Source of the DNA: Collinsella sp.
GTDB lineage: Bacteria; Actinomycetota; Coriobacteriia; Coriobacteriales; Coriobacteriaceae
Length of the DNA: 51,441 nucleotides
Direction of reading: 5' to 3'
NCBI GenBank assembly: GCA_014871665.1
Contig: WGSL01000008.1
Span: forward strand, 1-51,441
Shown: positions 44,853-51,441 of the stretch, piece by piece
Position numbering within the stretch: position 1 is the stretch's first letter
Layout of the letters: every line of letters starts with the position of its first letter
Position numbers and translations under genes: made by a program
Notes under the pieces: model-generated
Told to the model about the DNA's origin: nothing
The model's database searches: none
What the model saw: the letters and a program-made list of their open reading frames with translations, nothing else

Positions 44853-47800
44853 TTACGCCTCCTTCTTAGTCGAAGCAACAGAGCTGGCAGCCACGGACGC
44901 AGCGCCCGCAACATCGAAGCGAGCAACATCCGCGGCACTCGCGCGACCGGTCACAATGTCAAACGCCAGCTCCTCGGCCTGCGCATGCGTCTTGCCGACG
45001 GCCTCGGCGGCGGCGACAATCGCCAGCACGCGCTCGTACTCGGTTGGAATGACCTTCACAAAGTGCTTGCTCATCGTCTCAAAGCTGTAGAGCAGCTTAA
45101 TACCGCGCGGGCTCTGCGTCGCGTCCACGTGCTCCTGGATGAGCGCACGAATCTGCGCAAGCTCACCGGCCGTCGGGGCTTTAAGCTCAACGCTCTCGTG
45201 GTTCACACGGGCATCGAGCGTGCCGTACTGGTCAAAGACGTAAGCCACGCCGCCCGTCATGCCGGCGGCGAAGTTCTGCCCGACCTCGCCCAGGATGAGC
45301 GCCAGACCTCCCGTCATGTACTCGCAGCCATGGTTGCCGCAGCCCTCGACCACCACCGTGGCACCGGAGTTGCGTACGCCAAAGCGCTGGCCGGCCAGGC
45401 CGTTAATGAAGCCGCGGCCACTCGTAGCGCCAAAGAACGCAACGTTGCCCACGATGATGTTCTCGTCGAACTTGTAGGTCGCATGCGGGTTGGGGCGCAC
45501 CGACACCTCGCCGCCCGAAAGGCCCTTGCCAAAGTAGTCGTTGGCGTCGCCGCACACGTTGAGCGTAATGCCGCGCGGCAGAAAGGCGCCAAAGCTCTGA
45601 CCGGCCGAACCATCGCAATCGATGGTGATGGAGCCGGCGGGCAGACCCTCGGGATGCGCCTTGGTCACCGCGTTGCCCAAGATGGTGCCCACGCAACGGT
45701 TGACGTTGGCGATATCGGCGCGGAAGCGAATCGGACGCAGGTGCGCACGGGCATCGGCCGTATAGGGCACAAACAACGTGGAGTCGAGCGTCTTGTCGAG
45801 CTCACTGTCCGCAGCCATCTGCGGCAGGAAGTGACGACCGTCGGCACCCGGGATGTGGGCACCGAACTCGCAGGTCGCGCTCGCCAGCACGGGCGACAGA
45901 TCGAGCAGGTTGGCCTTGCGGTTGCCCGGGACCTCAATCTGGCGCAAGCACTCGGGATGGCCGACCATCTCGTCGACGGTGCGGAAGCCCAGGCTCGCCA
46001 TGACCTCGCGCAGCTGCTCGGCAACAAAGAGCATAAAGTGTTCGACGTGCTCGGGCTTGCCGCGGAAGCCGCGACGCAGGCGGCAGTTTTGCGTGGCGAT
46101 GCCGGCCGGGCAGGTATCCTGCTGGCAGTCGCGCTGCATGAGGCAGCCCATGGAGATGAGCGGCATGGTCGCAAAGCCAAACTCCTCGGCGCCCAACAGG
46201 CAGGCAACGGCGACATCGGTGCCGTCCATGAGCTTGCCGTCGGCCTCGAGCACCACACGCGAGCGCAGGCCGTTTTGCAGCAGCGTCTGCTGGGCCTCGG
46301 CAAGGCCAAGCTCCAGCGGCAGACCGGCGTGCCAGATCGAATCGCGCGCCGCGGCACCGGAGCCGCCGTTGTGGCCGCTGATCAAGATCTTGTCGGCGGC
46401 ACCCTTGGCCACACCGGTGGCGATGGTGCCGACACCGGCCTCGCTGACCAGCTTGACCGACACGCGAGCGCCGGGGTTGGCGTTCTTAAGATCGAAGATA
46501 AGCTCCGCCAGGTCCTCGATGGAGTAGATGTCGTGGTGCGGCGGAGGCGAGATCAGGCCGATGCCGGGCGTGGACTGACGGACCTCGGCGATCCAGGGGT
46601 AGACCTTCTTGCCGGGCAGGTGGCCGCCCTCGCCGGGCTTGGCGCCCTGGGCCATCTTGATCTGAATCTCGAAGGCGCTGCACAGGTAGCGGCTCGTCAC
46701 GCCAAAGCGCGCGCTTGCCACCTGCTTGATGGCGGAGTTCTTGGAGTCACCGTTAGCCAGCGGGGTCTCGCGACGCGGGTCCTCGCCGCCCTCGCCCGAG
46801 TTGGAACGGCCGTGCAGGCGGTTCATGGCGATGGCCATGCACTCGTGTGCTTCCTTGCTGATGGAGCCGTACGACATGGCGCCGGTGTTAAAGCGGCGGA
46901 CGATGTTGAGCGCGGGCTCCACCTCGTCGAGCGAAACCGGCGTGCGACCGTTGGCATTAAAGTCCAGCAGGTCACGCAGGCGCACGGCACGGCCGGTGCG
47001 GTGCAGGCGGGCGCTGTACTCCTTAAAGGTGTCGTAGCTGTCCTCGCGGCAGGCGGTCTGCAGCAGGTAGACGGTCAGCGGGTCGATAAGGTGATCCTCG
47101 CCGCCGAGCGGGCGCCACTTGGTCAGACCCAGCGTGGGCAGCTGATCGGGAGCCGGGCTCTTAAGGATAGCGAGCGCGGCGTCGTAGCGCTCATTCTGCT
47201 CGCGCTCAACGTCCTCGACACCCATACCGCCCACACGGCTCACCGTGCCGGCGAAGTACGCGTTGACGAACTCCGGAGTGAAGCCCACGGCCTCGAAGAT
47301 CTGCGCCGAATGGTAGCTCTGCACCGTGGAGATGCCCATCTTGGACATGATGGAAACGATGCCGGCGGTCGCAGCCTTGTTGTAGTTAGCGATGCCCTGC
47401 TCGGTCGTCACGTCCAGGTCGCCGTGTGCCGCCAGATCGCGGATGCACGCATGTGCGTTGTACGGATAGACGCCGCTCGCGGAGTAGCCCACCAGTGCCG
47501 CAAAGTCGTGCGGGGACACGGCGTCGCCGCACTCCACCACGATGTCGGCAAAGGTACGCACGCCGGCGCGGATCAGGTGGTTGTGCACGCAGCCCACGGC
47601 GAGCAGCGACGGCACGGGCACCTCGCCCGCAGCGGCACGATCGCTCAACACCACGATGTTCACGCCGTCGCGGACCGCAGCCTCAACGTCCTCTGCAAGC
47701 TGCTTGAGCGCAGCCTGCAGCGCGCCCTCGCCGGCATCGCGGCGGTAGACGGCACGGAAACGGCGGGTCTTAAAGCCCACGCGGTCGATGGCGCAGATGC

Positions 47801-49538
47801 GGTCGAACTCCTCCTCGTTGAGCAACGGGCGCTCCAGGCGCACCAGCTGGCAGGCCGTGCGGGAGTCCTCGAGCAGGTTGCCGTGGTTACCCAGGTAGAG
47901 CGTGGTCGAGGTGACCATATGCTCGCGAAGGGCATCGATCGGCGGATTCGTGACCTGGGCGAACAGCTGATAGAAGTAGTCGAAGAACGAACGCGTTTTC
48001 TTGGACAGGCAGGCCAGCGGCGCATCGATGCCCATCGAGGCGAGCGGGGCCTTGCCCTGCTGGGCCATGGGACGCACGACCTCGTCGACGTCATCCCAGT
48101 GGTAGCCGAGCTTGGCCATACGCACGGCGGCAGGTACCTCGGCGTCCTCGGCGGGCGTTACCGCGGCAGGCCTATCGAGCGCGTCGACGGTCAGCGTCTC
48201 CTCGGCGATCCAATCACGGTAGGGCTTTTCCTTGGCGTAACGGGCGCGCAGCTCGTCGTTGTAGATGACGCGCCCACGGGCAAAGTCGACCTCGAGCATC
48301 TGGCCCGGCCCCAGACAGCCGCTCGTCAGGATGTTCTCGGGGCTCACCTCGATGGTGCCCACCTCGCTCGCCAGCATAAAGCGGCCGTCGCGCGTCACAT
48401 AGTAGCGGGCGGGACGCAGGCCGTTACGGTCGAGAGCGGCGCCCAGCGTGCGACCGTCGGTAAAGGCGATAGCCGCCGGGCCATCCCACGGCTCCATGAG
48501 CATGGACTGGTAGGCGTCGTAGGCGCGGCGCTCCTCACTCAGGCTGTCGTTGTGATCCCACGGCTCGGGCAGCAACATGGACGCGGCACGCGTAAGCGGG
48601 CGACCGTTCATGACCAGGAACTCAAGCACGTTGTCCAGAATCGCGGAATCGGAGCCCTCGCGGTTGATGATGGGCATCACGCGCTCAAGATCGTGCTGCA
48701 GCACGGGGCTGTACAGGTTGGGCTCGCGGGCGCGGATCCAGTTGACGTTGCCCTTGAGGGTGTTGATCTCGCCGTTGTGGATGATAAAGCGGTTGGGGTG
48801 CGCGCGCTCCCAGCTGGGCGTGGTGTTGGTGGAGTAGCGCGAGTGGACGAGCGCCACGGCCGTCTTGACGGCGGCGTCGTTGAGGTCGATGAAGAAGCGG
48901 CGCATCTGCGTGGCGACCAGCATGCCCTTGTACACGATGGTGCGCGAGCTCATGGAGCACACGTAGAAGATCTTGTCGCGCAGGGCGAACTCGGCGTCGG
49001 CCTTCTTTTCGATGGTGCGGCGGCACACATACAGACGGCGCTCGAAGGCGTCGCCCGCCGGCGTGTCGTCCGGACGGCCCAGGAAGGCCTGCAGGATAGT
49101 GGGCATGCAGGCGCGGGCCGTCTCGCCCAGGTCGTGCGGGTCGACCGGCACCTCGCGCCAAAAGAGCAGCGGCACGCCGGCCTCGGCGCAGCCCTCCTCA
49201 AGCACGCGGCGGGCATCCTCTACGCCCTTGTCGTCCTGCGGGAAGAACAGCATGGCCACGCCATAGTCGCCCTCTGCCGGCAGAATCTGGCCGCACTTTT
49301 GAGCCTCTTTGCGGAAAAAGTGATGCGGAACCTGAAACAGGATGCCGGCGCCGTCGCCGGTGTTCTTCTCGAGTCCCGTACCGCCGCGGTGCTCCAAGTT
49401 GACCAGAATGGACAGCGCATCGTCCAGAATCTGGTGATGGCGCTCACCGTTGATATCGGCAAGCGCGCCGATGCCACATGCATCGTGGTCGAATTCGGGG
49501 CGATAAAGGCCCTGCTGCTGAGCGGAATCTGCCTGCAT
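44853..49538 (-). CDS. gltB: Glutamate synthase large subunit
   Basis: A 1561-aa GOGAT alpha subunit. The N-terminal class II amidotransferase domain should become active when residues 1-20 are removed to expose Cys21 (DHDACGIG); it releases ammonia from glutamine. The central and FMN domains follow (PPPHHDIYSIEDLAELIFDL, SGHNGGSGAAARDS). The 3Fe-4S cluster cysteines are in GCLMQRDCQQDTCPAGIATQ. The C-terminal GXGXG-type beta-helix is seen in SGGEVSVRPN and VVVEGCGNHGCEYMTGG. The final ~30 residues are an Ala/Ser-rich extension. ATG 49538 follows GGGAGG with 6 nt spacing. Ammonia assimilation with GltD. Confidence 0.97.
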   Translation of the reverse strand: MQADSAQQQGLYRPEFDHDACGIGALADINGERHHQILDDALSILVNLEHRGGTGLEKNTGDGAGILFQVPHHFFRKEAQKCGQILPAEGDYGVAMLFFPQDDKGVEDARRVLEEGCAEAGVPLLFWREVPVDPHDLGETARACMPTILQAFLGRPDDTPAGDAFERRLYVCRRTIEKKADAEFALRDKIFYVCSMSSRTIVYKGMLVATQMRRFFIDLNDAAVKTAVALVHSRYSTNTTPSWERAHPNRFIIHNGEINTLKGNVNWIRAREPNLYSPVLQHDLERVMPIINREGSDSAILDNVLEFLVMNGRPLTRAASMLLPEPWDHNDSLSEERRAYDAYQSMLMEPWDGPAAIAFTDGRTLGAALDRNGLRPARYYVTRDGRFMLASEVGTIEVSPENILTSGCLGPGQMLEVDFARGRVIYNDELRARYAKEKPYRDWIAEETLTVDALDRPAAVTPAEDAEVPAAVRMAKLGYHWDDVDEVVRPMAQQGKAPLASMGIDAPLACLSKKTRSFFDYFYQLFAQVTNPPIDALREHMVTSTTLYLGNHGNLLEDSRTACQLVRLERPLLNEEEFDRICAIDRVGFKTRRFRAVYRRDAGEGALQAALKQLAEDVEAAVRDGVNIVVLSDRAAAGEVPVPSLLAVGCVHNHLIRAGVRTFADIVVECGDAVSPHDFAALVGYSASGVYPYNAHACIRDLAAHGDLDVTTEQGIANYNKAATAGIVSIMSKMGISTVQSYHSAQIFEAVGFTPEFVNAYFAGTVSRVGGMGVEDVEREQNERYDAALAILKSPAPDQLPTLGLTKWRPLGGEDHLIDPLTVYLLQTACREDSYDTFKEYSARLHRTGRAVRLRDLLDFNANGRTPVSLDEVEPALNIVRRFNTGAMSYGSISKEAHECMAIAMNRLHGRSNSGEGGEDPRRETPLANGDSKNSAIKQVASARFGVTSRYLCSAFEIQIKMAQGAKPGEGGHLPGKKVYPWIAEVRQSTPGIGLISPPPHHDIYSIEDLAELIFDLKNANPGARVSVKLVSEAGVGTIATGVAKGAADKILISGHNGGSGAAARDSIWHAGLPLELGLAEAQQTLLQNGLRSRVVLEADGKLMDGTDVAVACLLGAEEFGFATMPLISMGCLMQRDCQQDTCPAGIATQNCRLRRGFRGKPEHVEHFMLFVAEQLREVMASLGFRTVDEMVGHPECLRQIEVPGNRKANLLDLSPVLASATCEFGAHIPGADGRHFLPQMAADSELDKTLDSTLFVPYTADARAHLRPIRFRADIANVNRCVGTILGNAVTKAHPEGLPAGSITIDCDGSAGQSFGAFLPRGITLNVCGDANDYFGKGLSGGEVSVRPNPHATYKFDENIIVGNVAFFGATSGRGFINGLAGQRFGVRNSGATVVVEGCGNHGCEYMTGGLALILGEVGQNFAAGMTGGVAYVFDQYGTLDARVNHESVELKAPTAGELAQIRALIQEHVDATQSPRGIKLLYSFETMSKHFVKVIPTEYERVLAIVAAAEAVGKTHAQAEELAFDIVTGRASAADVARFDVAGAASVAASSVASTKKEA

Positions 49539-49651
49539 CGCGATCCTCCCCTAGGTGTTAGACAGTCAGTTGATTAGGCATACTAGGTGCATCGCCGGCC
49601 CGTTGTGTTTCCCGCCCGTTTCGAAACAATCGCGTAACGCACGCCCTACGA

Positions 49652-49705
49652 GTGGACGCCGCCGACCTCAAGGACGACAACAAGGGCCCCAAGTTCGGCC
49701 TGTAA
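49652..49705 (+). pseudogene. Possible C-terminal gene relic
   Basis: A short frame reading VDAADLKDDNKGPKFGL and then a stop looks like the end of a real protein, but no gene body precedes it. It lies between the gltB start and repeat array V. It may be a remnant of a deleted gene, or chance. The protein of origin was not identified. Confidence 0.25.
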
Positions 49706-49720
49706 GCTCACCGCTTCAAA

Positions 49721-49939
49721 CATCTCAATCTGTAACAGGAAGACCCCATTTCGACGACTTACTGTTACAGATTGAGATGTTTTTGAGAGACGGCTCCGAA
49801 TGTCTCAGTCTGTAACACGAAGGGCCGGTTTTGGCGGTCAGCTGTTACAGATCGAGACATTCCATAGGGCCATTTCTTCCCGTCTTGATCTGTAACACCT
49901 AGACCCAACTTCCATCCCTAGTTGTTACAGATCAAGACA
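49721..49939. repeat. 59-bp inverted-repeat array, site V (3 units)
   Basis: Units 49721-49779, 49801-49859 and 49881-49939; starts are exactly 80 bp apart. The array fills the middle of the 520-bp gap between the divergent gltB and mntH genes. The sequence after the last unit (TTTCGGCAGCC) matches the linker of site IV. Confidence 0.94.
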
Positions 49940-50058
49940 TTTCGGCAGCCCCCTTCCTCATCCTATTCAAATACAGCTATTTTGTTAGTCTTGGTTAACT
50001 TCGAGCCTAAAACGGGTATCCTTTGCGGCGTCAAGCAAACGGCACGCAGGAGCGCACC

Positions 50059-51315
50059 ATGATCAACCATCTCAAACAACACTTTGGTTCCCGGCGCACC
50101 GGCGGTCACGGAGGCCTAGACATTGCACGGCATATCGGCCCTGGGCTGCTCGTGACCGTTGGCTTTATCGACCCGGGCAATTGGGCCTCCAATATGGCCG
50201 CCGGCTCGCAGTTTGGCTACGCGCTGCTGTGGATCGTCACGCTGTCCACGATCATGCTCATCGTGCTGCAGCACAACGCGGCGCACCTGGGCATCGCCAC
50301 GGGCACGTGTCTTGCCGAGGCCACGACGCGCCACCTGCCCCGCCTCGTCGGGCGTGCGATACTCGGCAGCGCGTATCTAGCCACGGTCGCCACCGCCATG
50401 GCCGAAGTCCTGGGCGGTGCAATCGCGCTTCAAATGCTCTTTGGGCTGCCCGTACGCGCCGGCTGCATCATCGTCGCGGCAGTATCGATTGCCATGCTCA
50501 TGACAAGCTCCTACAAACGCGCCGAGCGATGGATCATCGCCTTCGTGGGCGTGGTGGGACTCTCGTTTTTAGCCGAGCTTGCACTAGTCAAGGTCGACTG
50601 GCCGCAAGCCGCCACAAGCTGGATCACACCCAGTATGCCCACCGGCTCGGCCGCGATTATCGTAAGTGTCCTAGGCGCGGTCGTTATGCCCCACAACCTC
50701 TTCCTGCACTCCGAGGTCATCCAATCCATGCACTTCGAAGGCCAAGGCGAGCAGGTTATCGAAGAACGTCTGCGCTACGAGCTCTTCGACACGCTCTTTT
50801 CGATGGGCGTGGGCTGGGCAATCAACTCGGCCATGGTCATCCTGGCCGCAACGACCTTCTTTGCGCACGGCATTGTCGTAGACGACCTCGCCGTCGCAGC
50901 GGCCACGCTCTCCCCCATTCTGGGCCCGGCAAGCTCATTCATCTTTGCGGTGGCACTGCTGTTTGCGGGCATATCGAGTAGCGTGACGGCGGGCATGGCG
51001 GCGGGCACCATCACCGCGGGCATGTTCGACGAGGAATACGACATCCACGACCGACATTCCTCGATCGGGGTGGCGGCCTGTTTCGTCGGCGCAGTGGCGG
51101 CGTGCCTGGTCGTCCCGAATCCTTTTGAGGGTCTCATTTGGAGTCAGGCGCTGCTGTCGCTTCAGCTGCCGATTACGGTCTTTGTGCTCATACGACTCAC
51201 CAGCTCAGCCCGCGTTATGGGCAAATACGCCAACTCGCGCCCGCTCAACGCGCTGCTCGTAGGGATCGGCGTCATCGTGACGATTCTCGACATCGTGCTG
51301 CTAACGGGGATGTAA
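50059..51315 (+). CDS. mntH: Nramp family divalent metal transporter
   Basis: Proton-coupled Mn(II)/Fe(II) importer with about eleven membrane helices, 418 aa. The first metal-binding helix has GFIDPGNWASNMAAG (the DPGN motif). Helix 6 has MPHNLFLHSEV (the MPH motif with metal-binding Met). Both are standard Nramp ligands. ATG 50059 has AGGAG 7 nt upstream. The upstream region holds repeat array V and an AT-rich stretch (49965-50000); no MntR or DtxR box was clearly recognised. The downstream side has a half repeat unit and a terminator. Confidence 0.95.
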   Translation: MINHLKQHFGSRRTGGHGGLDIARHIGPGLLVTVGFIDPGNWASNMAAGSQFGYALLWIVTLSTIMLIVLQHNAAHLGIATGTCLAEATTRHLPRLVGRAILGSAYLATVATAMAEVLGGAIALQMLFGLPVRAGCIIVAAVSIAMLMTSSYKRAERWIIAFVGVVGLSFLAELALVKVDWPQAATSWITPSMPTGSAAIIVSVLGAVVMPHNLFLHSEVIQSMHFEGQGEQVIEERLRYELFDTLFSMGVGWAINSAMVILAATTFFAHGIVVDDLAVAAATLSPILGPASSFIFAVALLFAGISSSVTAGMAAGTITAGMFDEEYDIHDRHSSIGVAACFVGAVAACLVVPNPFEGLIWSQALLSLQLPITVFVLIRLTSSARVMGKYANSRPLNALLVGIGVIVTILDIVLLTGM

Positions 51316-51343
51316 TTGGGATGGCGTGACTGTCCAGATATAA

Positions 51344-51360
51344 CGTCTTAATCTGTAACA
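51344..51360. repeat. Half unit of the 59-bp inverted repeat, site VI
   Basis: CGTCTTAATCTGTAACA is a single left arm. The expected right arm at 51386-51402 is missing; that position is occupied by CAAAACC leading into the terminator. It is a truncated or decayed unit. Confidence 0.75.
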
Positions 51361-51392
51361 CGTGAGACCGTTTTAAACCGTCAGATAAATCA

Positions 51393-51417
51393 AAACCACC
51401 CCTAAAAGGGGTGGTTT
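51393..51417 (+). terminator. Terminator after mntH
   Basis: A 10-bp stem AAACCACCCC (51393-51402) / GGGGTGGTTT (51408-51417) with a short A-rich loop, followed by GCTCTT. It lies about 80 bp past the stop. Confidence 0.8.
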
Positions 51418-51441
51418 GCTCTTAGGGTATAACCCTTGGAT

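Noticed and set aside
44985..49577. A 1530-codon open frame on the plus strand opposite gltB
   Set aside because: It is fully antisense to gltB, is rich in Val, Ala, His and Gly as expected from reversed GC-rich codons, and has no recognisable domain. The opposite strand encodes a complete GOGAT.

Overview
The window looks like a chromosomal segment of a high-GC, fermentative actinobacterium of the class Coriobacteriia, probably Collinsella or a close relative. This is an inference from gene content and codon use: an H-cluster [FeFe] hydrogenase, PTS alpha-glucoside uptake, propanediol-type alcohol dehydrogenase, GOGAT, Nramp and copper-export genes, all GC-rich. No rRNA or tRNA gene was seen.

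Layout. 1-3137: the tail of cysK, mnmA, and a convergent HipA-like kinase with its own N-terminal helix-turn-helix. 3276-6089: an M42 aminopeptidase and a FucO-like dehydrogenase on the minus strand. 6410-11483: an AT-rich island, clearly different from its surroundings. It encodes a RiPP system: radical SAM/SPASM maturase, peptide-maturation partner protein, acyl-carrier-like protein, a 59-residue Cys-rich precursor peptide (9145-9324), a LURP-one-like protein and, on the other strand, an ABC exporter. 11690-16008: a DUF1275 membrane protein, a YgiQ radical SAM protein, a CPBP protease and a lone RelB/DinJ antitoxin. 16225-22291: a four-gene minus-strand operon with a NuoF-FeS/GltD-like flavoprotein, an [FeFe] hydrogenase, a lipoprotein binding protein and a fused permease-ATPase. 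22548-27035: a PTS operon (EIIA, LicT-type antiterminator, EIICB, GH4 6-phospho-alpha-glucosidase). 27379-31004: a flavodoxin/ferredoxin protein and a large DEAD-box RNA helicase. 31592-34810: an FHA protein and a membrane Ser/Thr kinase. 35463-38579: copA, copZ and csoR. 38726-42950: a zinc-ribbon membrane protein, an amidohydrolase, a DUF559 nuclease-like protein and an unknown protein. 43366-49538: gltD and gltB. 50059-51315: an Nramp transporter.

The most unusual non-coding feature is a dispersed repeat. Each unit is exactly 59 bp: two 17-bp inverted arms around a 25-bp variable centre. Units are arrayed at an 80-81 bp period. I count 15 full units plus one half unit at six intergenic sites: 31275-31414, 34852-35311, 40826-40965, 42069-42207, 49721-49939 and 51344-51360. 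The DUF559 nuclease-like gene is tightly bracketed by two of these arrays, and mntH is bracketed by an array and the half unit. Other long inverted repeats lie at 32633-32693, 38198-38264 and 43254-43333, and two 233-bp elements with matching ends lie at 4530-4762 and 28352-28584. None of these is explained by the coding annotation.
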